Assembly (NCBI GenBank): GCA_012517355.1
Contig: JAAYVD010000150.1
Span: 1 to 64,000, forward strand
Source: Candidatus Rifleibacteriota bacterium
GTDB lineage: Bacteria; Muiribacteriota; Ozemobacteria; Ozemobacterales; Ozemobacteraceae
Length of the DNA: 64,000 nucleotides
Direction: 5' to 3'
Shown here: piece after piece, positions 42,850-51,304 of the stretch
Position numbering within the stretch: the stretch's first letter is position 1
Layout: every line of letters starts with the position of its first letter
Made by a program: the position numbers and the translations under genes
The notes under the pieces: model-generated
Told to the model about the DNA's origin: nothing
Seen by the model: only the letters and a program-made list of their open reading frames with translations
Databases searched by the model: none

Positions 42850-44184
42850 TCATGGGTTCTCTCCCGATGGTTTGAGGGGAACGAAGCCGGCGGGGGTGGT
42901 CGCCGCCCCGGTCGTCTTTTTCGTGGTCTTCTTCAGGGGCAGGAAACCGGTGGCCGAGGCCGCGGTGGTCGTGGCCGCGGTGGCGGTGGGGCGGGGTTTC
43001 GCCGGTGCCTTTACCTTGGGGGCGGGGGCGGGTGCCGGGGCCGGGGCGGACGGCAGCGGCAGGAATCCCGTGCCCGTGTCGTCGTACTCTTCGGGGGCGG
43101 GGGAGACGATCCGCGGCGCGGGCGGGCGGAGATCCTTCCTGGCCGAGGTCACGGGCGCGGCCGCGGGGAAGACCCGCGGGGCCGGCAGAGGAGCGGGGCG
43201 CGGCGTGACGGCGGGAACGGTCAGGGGTCTGGCCGCCTGCGGGGCGGCTCCCAAGGGATGGATCGGGATGTCCGGGATGGCCGGGGTGTTCTTCCGGTTG
43301 GGGAAGAGGAAGGGGATCTTCGCCCGGACGATGTCCTCCCGGTTCGGCTGCGAGCGGTAGGTGCGCAGGATCTCGAACTGGTCCTGCCCGTCGGGCATCA
43401 ACAGGTCCATCACGGGCGGGTCCCCGTAGGTGTCCCAGCCACCCCCGAAATCCGTCTTGGTGGCGAACCCGCGCACGTCCATGTTCAGCAGGCGGTGGGG
43501 CGAGACGACGCGGGAGAATCCCAGGGCCAGGCACTGGAAGCCGGTGTCGGGGCCGATGTTGCCGATGTGGTCTTTGCTGATTTTGATGATGAGCTTGTCG
43601 CGCTGAACGAGGACGTAGTCGGGCAGGATGATGTCCTCGACCCGGTCCTGGAAGCTCAGTTCGTCGGTCTTGTCCTTGAGGATGTCGTAGGCGCGGAACT
43701 GCGACAGGGGGGTGACCAGGACCACCTTTTCCCACCCCATGTTGTCCGCGAACTCGAGTTCGCGGCCGGGCAGCGCGTCGTGATAGCCGGAGCCGGGCCG
43801 GCCGTCGAGGTCGAGGTAGATGTCGAAGGCGTTGGCGACGAAGCCCTGTTCCTCGCTCTTGTGCGTGTCGGGCCACTCGGTCATGAAGTATTCACGGATC
43901 TGGATGACGAAGGTGACGGCCTTCCCTTCCTCGTAGACGCTGAACCGCTTCAGGTCGAAGGTGCCGCGGCGGAGGCGCTTGTCGAGGGGATACTGGTAGA
44001 ACCCCGGGCCCTTGTCGTCGCCGAGGGGGTCGGCCCGGTCGATCAGCGAGCCGGTCTCGTTGAAGAAGTTGACCGGGGGCGGGGCGGCGGGGGCGGGCCG
44101 GGCGCCGGCCAGGCCGAGAACGGCCAGGGCCGAGGCCAGGAGCAGGAGCCCGGGAAGCCGGGCCGGGTGGTGGTGGCGGGTCAT
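42850..44184 (-). CDS. Exported protein with glucodextranase-type C-terminal module
   Basis: A 444-residue protein with a signal peptide (about 1-33) and a domain at about 35-250 resembling the C-terminal module of glucodextranase and of several SLH-bearing amylopullulanases. Visible matches are the segments FDLKRFSVYEEGKAVTFVIQ, AFDIYLDLDGRPGSGYHDA and GWEKVVLVTP. That module is linked to alpha-glucan binding and surface attachment. The Pro/Ala-rich tail contains three copies of a short motif: TGFLPLPS, TGFLPLKK and AGFVPLKPS at the very end. The gene starts two bases after the stop of the lipoprotein gene. Confidence 0.72.
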   Translation of the reverse strand: MTRHHHPARLPGLLLLASALAVLGLAGARPAPAAPPPVNFFNETGSLIDRADPLGDDKGPGFYQYPLDKRLRRGTFDLKRFSVYEEGKAVTFVIQIREYFMTEWPDTHKSEEQGFVANAFDIYLDLDGRPGSGYHDALPGRELEFADNMGWEKVVLVTPLSQFRAYDILKDKTDELSFQDRVEDIILPDYVLVQRDKLIIKISKDHIGNIGPDTGFQCLALGFSRVVSPHRLLNMDVRGFATKTDFGGGWDTYGDPPVMDLLMPDGQDQFEILRTYRSQPNREDIVRAKIPFLFPNRKNTPAIPDIPIHPLGAAPQAARPLTVPAVTPRPAPLPAPRVFPAAAPVTSARKDLRPPAPRIVSPAPEEYDDTGTGFLPLPSAPAPAPAPAPKVKAPAKPRPTATAATTTAASATGFLPLKKTTKKTTGAATTPAGFVPLKPSGENP

Positions 44185-44186
44185 CG

Positions 44187-45353
44187 TCACTTCACCTGCA
44201 GGATGGAATACTGGGAATCGCCGGATTCCTGGTAGGGGTCGCGCACCTGGTTGGTGGCGGTGATGTTGAAGGCATACTTGTGGTAGCCCGGGGCCACGCC
44301 GGTCACCAGCAGGGTGTAGACGCCGTCGCCCTTCACCTCGTCGCCGTGGGTGGCGTCGTCGTAGAGGGCCTGTGGTTGCCAGTTGGTGAAGTCGGCGACC
44401 ACGGTGGGGTTCACCACGGTCTGGAAGTCGTTCTGGATCAGGATGAACTTGGCCTCCCCGCCGCCCTTGGCGGTCAGGGTCACGGGCGGCACGTCGTAGA
44501 TGGGGATGGTGGTCAGGTCGACGGGGATGGCGCGGATGTGGAAGGTGGGGCTGCGGAAGACCAGGTATTCCTTGCCGTTGCCTTCCATGGTCATGGCGTA
44601 GTGGCCGTCGGAGTCGAGGAAGATCTTGCGGGCGCCCTGCTTGGTGGCCAGCACGACCTCGCTGTAGTTGACCCCGGTGAGCGCGCTGGTCACGGTGCCG
44701 CGGGCCACCTTGCTGTCGGCTTCGCGGATGATGATCTCGGACTTGCCGTTGCGCTCGAACTCCTGGTGCGGGTCCTTCTTCTCCTCGTGGGTTTCGCCGT
44801 CTTTCGTCCAGACGATCGTGTAGAGCTGGGAACCGGTGTAGATGTTCTGCACGCGGGTGGTGTAGATGCCGTCGTTGGCGACCTTGTCGTCGTGGGTGCC
44901 GTCGTCGTACATGTCGACCGTGTCGGTGGCCCACTTCGGGTCGAGGCTCTTGATCTTGAACCCGGTGGCATCGGGGAAGTCGACGATGGTGGCGATCCAC
45001 TTGGCTTCGCCGACGATCTTCTCGTTGAGGGAGATGTTCCCCACGTCGACGGTCTCCTCGAGGACGGCCTCGACCCAGACGAAGTCGACGTCGTAGTTCT
45101 GGCCGCGGCAGATCAGCAGGTAGCGGCCCGGCTCGCGGAACTCCAGCTTGAAGGCGCCCGTCTCGTTGACGTAGGTGCTGACCCCCGACTTCCCCGCCAC
45201 GGTGATGTGGACGCCCAGCGGGTTTTTGGCGGGGGGCACCACGATCTTCCCGGTGACGGTGGCGACGGGGATGACCAGCTTTTCCTGGACGCAGCCGGTG
45301 CCCAGGGTCATCAGGCAGAGGGCCAGGAGGATCAGGTTCAGCCGCAGTTTCAT
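44187..45353 (-). CDS. Lipoprotein with two E-set/CBM48-like modules
   Basis: A 388-residue lipoprotein; the lipobox is LGTGC with the lipidated Cys at 21. Two modules share the pattern (D/Y)DDxTHxDxVxxDGxYT: MYDDGTHDDKVANDGIYT near residue 155 and LYDDATHGDEVKGDGVYT near 338. The second continues into HKYAFNITATNQVRDPY, typical of glycogen-binding E-set (CBM48-like) domains. Carboxypeptidase-regulatory-like beta folds precede them. It is probably anchored in the outer membrane and binds a glycan or another cluster protein. It starts ten bases after the SLH porin gene. Confidence 0.78.
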   Translation of the reverse strand: MKLRLNLILLALCLMTLGTGCVQEKLVIPVATVTGKIVVPPAKNPLGVHITVAGKSGVSTYVNETGAFKLEFREPGRYLLICRGQNYDVDFVWVEAVLEETVDVGNISLNEKIVGEAKWIATIVDFPDATGFKIKSLDPKWATDTVDMYDDGTHDDKVANDGIYTTRVQNIYTGSQLYTIVWTKDGETHEEKKDPHQEFERNGKSEIIIREADSKVARGTVTSALTGVNYSEVVLATKQGARKIFLDSDGHYAMTMEGNGKEYLVFRSPTFHIRAIPVDLTTIPIYDVPPVTLTAKGGGEAKFILIQNDFQTVVNPTVVADFTNWQPQALYDDATHGDEVKGDGVYTLLVTGVAPGYHKYAFNITATNQVRDPYQESGDSQYSILQVK

Positions 45354-45363
45354 GGTGGGCTCC

Positions 45364-47727
45364 CTAGAAGTTGGCCCTGGCTTCGAAGGTCACCACCTTC
45401 TGGGTGTAGATGCTCTTCTTGTCCCGGCCGTTGTCGTAGCTCGAGATGTCCCAGCGCCACTCGTCGGGGTAGTCGTAGCCGAACTTGAAGCGGATGCGGG
45501 CATCCTTGCTGATGTCGTAGATCAATTCGCCGTAGATGTTCTCGCGGTCGATGGTGTCGGACAGGCCGTCCTTGAAATCGATGACGCCGCGGGTGTAGAG
45601 GGCGCGGCCGCGGAACTTGTGGGTGAAGTTCTTCTTCAGTTCGGCCAGGATGGCGTTGGCCAGGCTGGACTTCGCCGGCGTGCCGCGGTCCTCGTAGTCG
45701 ATGTGCTGGACGCCGCCGGTGAGCGAGGTGGTCGGGGTGAAGTTGTAGGTCGCCTCCCCGATGTAGTCGATGCGCAGGTTTTCCTTGGGGGCGCTGACCC
45801 ACCGGACCTGGTGCTCGACGCTGCCCTTGGCGTAGACGCGGGGGTTGATGTTGCTGTTGACCTCGAAGTAGCCGACGCGCTCGTTGTATTTGTAGGTCTC
45901 GCCGTCGACGGTGTCGATGTCGTCGTGGTCGGTCAGGACGAAGATCTTGCCCTTGGTGCTGACCGAGTCGTTGAGCTTGAGGTTCAGCTCGAGGGTGTTC
46001 TCGATGGTGCCGTTCTCGTCGGGCAGGGCGTCGAGCTTCTGGGCGAAGTCCCACTTGAGGGTGGTGCTGTCGGTGAAGTCGGAGAGGATCTGGTAGGTGA
46101 ACTTGCGGCCGCTGTAGCCGTCGGTCGGCTGGGCGGCGAACTGGTCGACCTCCCAGGTCTTGCTCAGCCAGGTGGCCTCCATCGACAGGTTCTTGGCGAT
46201 CGACAGCAGCTTGTTGCCGAAGTCGTAGTTGGCCGAGAAGCGGGTCAGCTTCTCGCCCCAGAACCCGACGTGCTTGTAGTTGTCCTCGTAGACGGGGTCT
46301 TCGTAGGGATACCAGTTGCCGTTGTCGTCGCCCACGTCGTAGGCCCAGACCGGGGCCATGTTGGCGCGGAAATCCTTGCCCATGTCGTAATGCTTGACGG
46401 TGCCGGTGAACCCGCCGTTCTGCAGGCTGACGTCGAACTTGGTGCCCTCGTCGCCGAGGTTGCGGCTCTTTCCGTCGCGGGTGTCCTTGTGGTAGTCGGT
46501 CGAGGTGAGGAACTCGGCGGTCGCCTGGATCTTGCCGGCGCGCTCGGTGGTATAGCTGATGTCGGCGCCCCGGACGGTGTTCGAGTCGCCGCGGATCTTG
46601 TAGCCGTTGATCTTCTCGGCGTAGGTGGTGCCCACGGTCAGGGCGTCGGGGCTGAACTTGGAGGGGAGCTTCCAGAGGAGGCGGCCGGCCAGCATCTCGT
46701 GCAGGTCGGAACTGCTGATGTTCCAGTCGCTCTTGTAGATCGCCCCCTGGTAGGTCAGGTCGCGGTCGGTTCCCGACAGTTCGACGCCCTGGAAGGGGTC
46801 GACGATGCCGGTGTCCTCGGTCATGGCGTTGAGGGGGTCGTCGAGGCCGGTGATCGACTCGCCGGCGAAGACGCGCACCTTCATGGAGCGGGCGTTGCTG
46901 ACGAAATGCAGCTTGTTGGTCTGCACGTAGCGGTCGTTCTGCACCTTGGTGACGTAGTCGTCGATGCTGTCGAACGGGTTGGCCCCGTAGTTCTTGCCGA
47001 CGTCGTTGTAGACGAGCTTGTTCCAGGTCTGCCCGCTGACGTAGCCGAGCAGTTCGTAGTAGATCTCGATCTTGTCGTCGAGGGGCTTGCCGGTGAACTG
47101 CAGGTAGATCTGCTGGTAGAAGGAGCGGAGCCCGGGATCGGTGTAGGTGACCGGGTCGCCGGCCTCGTTCTTGGTGATCGTGGAGGGCTCGATGACGAAC
47201 TGGCCGCGGCCGCGGTAGAACCCGCCCACCTTGACCTTCGGGAAGTTGTCCTCCAGGGTCTTGATCTTGCCTTCGGCCTCGGTCTGCCGGCGCTCGAGGG
47301 TGTCGACGCGAACGCCCAGCAGGCCCAGCTCGTCCTTGAACTCCTTGGTCAGCCGGCCCAGGGCGGCGCGCTCGGCCTCGGTGGCCTCGTCGACCGCGTC
47401 CTTCTTGCCCTCCATGCGCCGCAGGATGCGGGCGAGGATCAGGGCCACGTCGTACCGGGTGGTGACCTTGCGGCCTTTGAAGGTGCCGTCGGGATACCCT
47501 TCCATATACCCCTGTTTGATGAGGAAGTTGACGTCCTTGAAGGCCCAATGGTCCTTGGGGAGGTCCTGGAAGGAGACCGCCCCCGAGGAGTCGCCGGCCG
47601 CGGGGGCGGGCGAGGGTTGATCAGTGGTGTCCTGACCCCGGGCGAGCCCGGGGAGCAGGAGCAGGAAGGCCACCACCCACGCGAGGTGGCGCCCGAAAGC
47701 CCATTGCGATGCGGTTGTTTGCCTCAT
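45364..47727 (-). CDS. SLH-domain outer-membrane porin (OmpM/SomA-like)
   Basis: A 787-residue exported protein. After a signal peptide (about 1-31) there is one S-layer homology domain (about 51-108, FQDLPKDHWAFKDVNFLIKQ, then YMEGYPDGTFKGRKVTTRYD), a coiled coil (about 112-165), and a long beta-barrel of about 600 residues ending in phenylalanine (VTFEARANF), the signal for outer-membrane assembly. In Negativicutes and cyanobacteria such proteins hold the outer membrane to the cell wall through the SLH domain and act as general porins. It heads the envelope cluster; the next gene starts ten bases after its stop. Confidence 0.9.
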   Translation of the reverse strand: MRQTTASQWAFGRHLAWVVAFLLLLPGLARGQDTTDQPSPAPAAGDSSGAVSFQDLPKDHWAFKDVNFLIKQGYMEGYPDGTFKGRKVTTRYDVALILARILRRMEGKKDAVDEATEAERAALGRLTKEFKDELGLLGVRVDTLERRQTEAEGKIKTLEDNFPKVKVGGFYRGRGQFVIEPSTITKNEAGDPVTYTDPGLRSFYQQIYLQFTGKPLDDKIEIYYELLGYVSGQTWNKLVYNDVGKNYGANPFDSIDDYVTKVQNDRYVQTNKLHFVSNARSMKVRVFAGESITGLDDPLNAMTEDTGIVDPFQGVELSGTDRDLTYQGAIYKSDWNISSSDLHEMLAGRLLWKLPSKFSPDALTVGTTYAEKINGYKIRGDSNTVRGADISYTTERAGKIQATAEFLTSTDYHKDTRDGKSRNLGDEGTKFDVSLQNGGFTGTVKHYDMGKDFRANMAPVWAYDVGDDNGNWYPYEDPVYEDNYKHVGFWGEKLTRFSANYDFGNKLLSIAKNLSMEATWLSKTWEVDQFAAQPTDGYSGRKFTYQILSDFTDSTTLKWDFAQKLDALPDENGTIENTLELNLKLNDSVSTKGKIFVLTDHDDIDTVDGETYKYNERVGYFEVNSNINPRVYAKGSVEHQVRWVSAPKENLRIDYIGEATYNFTPTTSLTGGVQHIDYEDRGTPAKSSLANAILAELKKNFTHKFRGRALYTRGVIDFKDGLSDTIDRENIYGELIYDISKDARIRFKFGYDYPDEWRWDISSYDNGRDKKSIYTQKVVTFEARANF

Positions 47728-48102
47728 TCTCTGCGGGTCTCTGCCTTATGCTGGAATAACCCATCAACTTCATCGGCAGTTCCCTTCGGTTTGCTGAGAG
47801 ATATCCGCCCCGCCCGTGGCACCCGGTGAGACGGTCCGCCTCCCGGGCCCCGCCGTGGTCGGGGCGGTGGCCCCTCCTTTGACGCCGATGACTTTGGAGG
47901 GACCGGACGGGAAAGGGGGAATCGCTGATGGAAGCTGACGGACGCGGACGGACGCGGATGAGGGCGGGGGGTATCAGCGTTCATCAACGGCAAACCATCG
48001 GTTCCGGATTCCGGTGGGAAGAGGCCATCCCGTCGATCCGCCTGAAGATCCGTCGGTGACTGAGGGGCCAGGGAATGGTTGGCCTTTCGAGGCTGCCATG
48101 GC
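47728..48102. other. Divergent intergenic region with little recognisable content
   Basis: No ORF is convincing. There is a perfect 10-bp tandem duplication (CGGACGCGGA twice, from about 47939) and a possible hairpin CCTCC/GGAGG around 47875-47907. No promoter for the SLH porin gene is clear. Confidence 0.4.
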
Positions 48103-48131
48103 TTGACTCGGCGGCTCAGGAGGAGTACGGT
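48103..48131 (+). promoter_or_regulatory. Possible promoter of the lipoprotein gene
   Basis: TTGACT (48103-48108), 17 bp, TACGGT (48126-48131). Good -35 and spacing, weak -10. Confidence 0.45.
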
Positions 48132-48178
48132 TTTCTCTGGCATTCACCGGATTGTCACACTTTTTGTCGAGGTGCAAG

Positions 48179-49201
48179 ATGAAGCAAAACAGCCATGGTT
48201 GGGTTCTCGTGTGGGGTCTTCTCGCGCTTTTCGCGGTCGGGTGCGGTGGCGGTGGCGGCGGTGGTGACGGGGCGGTCACCCTTCCCGCGACCAACACCAC
48301 GATCGCCGGCCAGGTGACGGTGCCCAGTGTGACCGCGACCGGCATCGTATCGTCGATCGCCGAAACCAACGATGCTGCCCTGCTCGAGAAGCTGGCCACC
48401 GGTGGAACCTGCACCGTCAACGGACAGTCCTACGCGTTCAGCCTGGCCACGGCCACCCGCTACTACCAGGTCACCGACGTGCCGCCCGCCGGGTCATACG
48501 ACGTGCGGCTGAAATACCAGAATCTCGAACTGCGTACCACCTTCGCGGGTGGAAGTTCCTTCAACTACAGCAAGAACATCAACATCGACTCGACGGTGAA
48601 GGCCTGGATCATCGAGAAATACGCCTTCACCCCCGCCCAGATGTCCTCCTGGGAGATCGATCAGACCTATGTGGATGGATTGGCGCAGAAGTTCCAGACC
48701 TGGCTGCAGACCCCCACCATCGATTTCACGAAGTTCCAGAGTGACTGGGCGGGTGAGTTGGCCAGCCTGACGGCCAATGTTCCCGTGGGATCCCTCACTT
48801 CCGACCTCACCCCGGCGGTCGACCTGACCGGGAAATGGAAGGGGACCAACTGCATCTTCTACAACCTGAACCTGTATGGGGAACGCGCCTACAAGGTGAC
48901 CGCGGATGTCACGATGGATCTCAAGCAAAACGGCCGCTCCGTGACCGGCGTGATGGACATCTACCCGCGGTCGCAGGAGCGGCTGCCCGGCATCGATCTC
49001 GGCGTGCCGGAACCGGAGCACCACTCCAGCATCGACGGCACCATCTCCTCGACGCGGTTCTCGTTCACCGTCGGCAAGGGAGAGAAGTGGGAATTCCAAT
49101 GCCTGTCCCGCTCGATGCGCGGCAAGGTGAGCAACCTCGATCTCAATTACTTCCTCGGCGTCGAGTCCGAGGAAGGGGCCTTCCTGCTCATCATGGAATA
49201 G
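48179..49201 (+). CDS. Lipoprotein of unknown function
   Basis: A 340-residue lipoprotein. The signal ends in LFAVGC (Cys about 22), followed by a run of glycines and then a carboxypeptidase-regulatory-like beta region (TIAGQVTVPSVTATG). The middle is helical; the end (VDLTGKWKGTNCIFY, KVTADVTMDLKQNGRSVTGV) resembles a lipocalin-like or ligand-binding beta barrel domain. GAGGTG precedes the ATG at 48179. It stands alone between a promoter and a terminator-like hairpin. Confidence 0.8.
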   Translation: MKQNSHGWVLVWGLLALFAVGCGGGGGGGDGAVTLPATNTTIAGQVTVPSVTATGIVSSIAETNDAALLEKLATGGTCTVNGQSYAFSLATATRYYQVTDVPPAGSYDVRLKYQNLELRTTFAGGSSFNYSKNINIDSTVKAWIIEKYAFTPAQMSSWEIDQTYVDGLAQKFQTWLQTPTIDFTKFQSDWAGELASLTANVPVGSLTSDLTPAVDLTGKWKGTNCIFYNLNLYGERAYKVTADVTMDLKQNGRSVTGVMDIYPRSQERLPGIDLGVPEPEHHSSIDGTISSTRFSFTVGKGEKWEFQCLSRSMRGKVSNLDLNYFLGVESEEGAFLLIME

Positions 49202-49216
49202 CCCGGCCTGAACGGA

Positions 49217-49251
49217 GGGCCGCTCCGCCCACCAGACGCGGGGCGGCCCTT
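49217..49251 (+). terminator. Terminator-like hairpin after the lipoprotein gene
   Basis: A 12-bp stem (GGGCCGCTCCGC / GCGGGGCGGCCC, one G-T pair) starts 16 bases after the stop; only two Ts follow directly. Confidence 0.4.
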
Positions 49252-49296
49252 GCCGTCTCCGGGACAGTTCCGGTGTCGCACCGGGGCGGTTTGCGG

Positions 49297-49302
49297 TATG
49301 AT
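49297..49302 (+). promoter_or_regulatory. -10 box for the 49341 gene (TGCGGTATGAT)
   Basis: TGCGGTATGATGG resembles the -10 sites at 16041 and 2365. No -35 is visible. Confidence 0.4.
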
Positions 49303-49340
49303 GGGGCGGTGAACCCCATGTTGCGCCAGGAAGGAGACCC

Positions 49341-49769
49341 ATGGTCAAGGCCAACCCCCAAGCTGATGTCGAACTGTTGATCGCCCGCCTGCTCGATCCG
49401 GTGCGCAAGCTGCTGCGCGCCAGTGGCGGGTTCCTGCCCTTCGCCGCCTACCTCGACACTGCCCGCCGGGTCCGCAAGTTCGCGGCTAAGGCCGCGGCGG
49501 ATGCCGACCCCGAGGAACTGGCGGCCTTCCTGGAAGGCCGGATGCGCGAGTTCGCCTCGGCGAAAAAAGCCATCGCCACCGCCATCGTCAGCGACACCAG
49601 GGCCGTGCCGCCAGGCACGAGGAAACGGCAGGATTGCGTCGCCTTCGCGCTCGACCACCGGGCCGACTATTCCGTCATCGTCCTGCTGCCCTACACCCTC
49701 GACGACAAGGGTGCCGCCACGTTTGGCGAACTGTTCGCCATCGACGGCGGGAACCGCATCTTCTCCTGA
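49341..49769 (+). CDS. Small soluble protein of unknown function
   Basis: A 142-residue protein without signal or membrane segment. It begins helical (VELLIARLLDPVRKLLRASGGFLPFAAYLD), continues with a helical stretch, and ends in a beta-rich part (DCVAFALDHRADYSVIVLLPYTL). The 'FLPFAAYL' pattern resembles small uncharacterised proteins of 130-150 residues in several phyla. AGGAAGGAG precedes the start. The YkgJ-type gene follows and may overlap it in another frame. Confidence 0.75.
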   Translation: MVKANPQADVELLIARLLDPVRKLLRASGGFLPFAAYLDTARRVRKFAAKAAADADPEELAAFLEGRMREFASAKKAIATAIVSDTRAVPPGTRKRQDCVAFALDHRADYSVIVLLPYTLDDKGAATFGELFAIDGGNRIFS

Positions 49770-50251
49770 GCCGGGTCACGGGCAAGAAGACCGCCGTCCG
49801 ACCGGCGCCTGATCGGAAGGGCCCCCCTGCCGCCACGTCTGGCCCCGCGGGACATCCGTCGCCCGCCCGGCCGGGGGACCCGCTCCCGGACCGCGACGAT
49901 CCCGGGGTCTGCCGGACCTGCGGCGCTTGTTGCGCCCATTTTCGCATCCTGGTCAACTGGACCGAGGTCGACGACTTCGCGCCGGGCGGCATCCCCGCCG
50001 CGATGACGGTCCGGTTGGGTGAGCACGTGCGCATCATGTCCGGCACCGAGGGCCCGCCGGGGCGTTGTGTGGCGCTCGAGGGCCGGATCGGGCATCAGGT
50101 CACCTGTTCGATCTATGAATGCCGCGGCTCCTTGTGCCGCGAGTTCAACCCGAACAATCCTGATGGGGAGCCCAACGACGCCTGTGACGAGGCGCGGCGG
50201 GCCCACGGTCTTCCCCCCCTCCCCCGGAAGGAGCCGGCCCGAGGCCGGTAG
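49634..50251 (+). CDS. YkgJ-type cysteine-cluster protein
   Basis: The C-terminal 110 residues carry the YkgJ pattern: CRTCGACC (CxxCxxCC) near 49915 and later cysteines in PGRCVALEG, VTCSIYECRGSLCREF. The family probably binds zinc or an iron-sulfur cluster; its role is unknown. No ATG or GTG exists between the preceding stop and the Cys cluster in this frame. The only standard start is TTG at 49634, with GAGGA about 10 bases upstream, inside the previous gene. That would give 205 residues with a basic, Pro-rich N-terminal region. A CTG start near 49765 is the alternative. The domain is certain, the start is not. Confidence 0.72.
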   Translation: MRRLRARPPGRLFRHRPAALHPRRQGCRHVWRTVRHRRREPHLLLSRVTGKKTAVRPAPDRKGPPAATSGPAGHPSPARPGDPLPDRDDPGVCRTCGACCAHFRILVNWTEVDDFAPGGIPAAMTVRLGEHVRIMSGTEGPPGRCVALEGRIGHQVTCSIYECRGSLCREFNPNNPDGEPNDACDEARRAHGLPPLPRKEPARGR

Positions 50252-50309
50252 CCCGGCCGGTCCGGCGCCGGGCAGGAGGAGGTTGTTGGGTCCGGTCCCG
50301 GCTCCGGTC

Positions 50310-50930
50310 TCAGCGGGTGGCGGCCGGGACAGGTGGCGCCGCAGGGACCTGAGGGGCGCCGGCCGGATACGCCGGGGCGGCCGGGTAGGCCGGATACGCC
50401 GTGGTCGGGTAGGCGGGATACGCGGTGGCCTGGTACGCGGCGGGTGCCGGAAGGGCGGGGTAGACGGTCGTGGGGGCCACGCCGAGGACGGGAGCCCGCG
50501 GGATGGCGGCCACGTAATACGGGATCCACAGGCATTGCCAGGAACTGCGATGGAACAGTCCACGCGATGCCCGGTAGGTGGTGTGGGTCCAGTAGGGGCC
50601 CTGGAAGTTCAGGCGGTATTCCTGCTGACAGGCGCACCGGCGGTGGGTCGACCACCGGTACCGGTCGGCGAACCGGAAGTCCGGCCCGACACCGGAATAG
50701 AGGACGTGGCGGTGGACCGACCGGGGGAACCCGTAGGGGAACCAGTAGACCCGCTCTCCGTCGGAGGTGAAGAACCCGTTGCCATGTTGATGGTAGCACC
50801 CGCACGGATAGTACAGATACGGGGTCTGGACGACCTGGGCCCCGACGGGGGCAGCGGCCAGGCCAAGGACGATCACCGTCAGAACGAGACAGGGGAACAG
50901 ATTTCCGAAGGTACCCTTGCTGGTGGGCAT
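50310..50930 (-). CDS. Exported aromatic- and cysteine-rich protein with AYPAYP tail
   Basis: A 206-residue protein with a signal peptide (about 1-31). The mature part is rich in Tyr, Phe, His and Trp with scattered cysteines (YYPCGCYHQHG, RRCACQQEY, SSWQCLW). The last 60 residues are repeats of the form AYPAYP / TAYPAYP. No family is recognised; the composition suggests a surface or cross-linked structural protein. A promoter lies 80 bp upstream. It converges with the YkgJ gene. Confidence 0.75.
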   Translation of the reverse strand: MPTSKGTFGNLFPCLVLTVIVLGLAAAPVGAQVVQTPYLYYPCGCYHQHGNGFFTSDGERVYWFPYGFPRSVHRHVLYSGVGPDFRFADRYRWSTHRRCACQQEYRLNFQGPYWTHTTYRASRGLFHRSSWQCLWIPYYVAAIPRAPVLGVAPTTVYPALPAPAAYQATAYPAYPTTAYPAYPAAPAYPAGAPQVPAAPPVPAATR

Positions 50931-51007
50931 CGCCCAACCTCCTTGTCGTGATGGGAGTCCCCGGTCCTGGGCGCGGGCGACGAGTTCCCGGCGGGGTACC
51001 CCGTCCG

Positions 51008-51036
51008 ATTGTACACTGAGTCGTCAGGTCGGTCCA
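51008..51036 (-). promoter_or_regulatory. Promoter of the aromatic-rich exported protein gene
   Basis: Minus strand TGGACC (51036-51031), 17 bp, TACAAT (51013-51008), with a TG just before the -10. Confidence 0.6.
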
Positions 51037-51257
51037 GCCCTTCGTATGGGAGACGGCAAATCCCGGCGAGGGAAGGTCACGGTGGCTTGTGGGTGGTGGG
51101 CGACCGTCCGGTATGAACATCCGGCGGTGAGAGGAGTCGCCCCCCCGATGGAATCCCTCCGCAGCGGTTCCGGGGATCCGGCGGGGATTTACGCGAACCC
51201 GGATCGTCCGGGGTGTCGGTGTCGCGTGGAGTGAGGGAGGCAGGACCATTGGCGTGC

Positions 51258-51286
51258 TTGACCCGCCCGGGCGGTGCCGGTATGCT
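51258..51286 (+). promoter_or_regulatory. Promoter of the PilZ gene
   Basis: TTGACC (51258-51263), 17 bp, TATGCT (51281-51286), followed by GGGGAGGAG and the ATG at 51305. The 51037-51257 stretch shows nothing else. Confidence 0.7.
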
Positions 51287-51304
51287 TCCCGGGGAGGAGA
51301 GCGC

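Noticed and set aside
45175-47829. An 884-codon plus-strand open frame opposite the SLH porin
   Set aside because: Val/Asp/Gly-rich shadow of a beta-barrel gene; the porin has SLH, coiled-coil and terminal Phe signals on the other strand.
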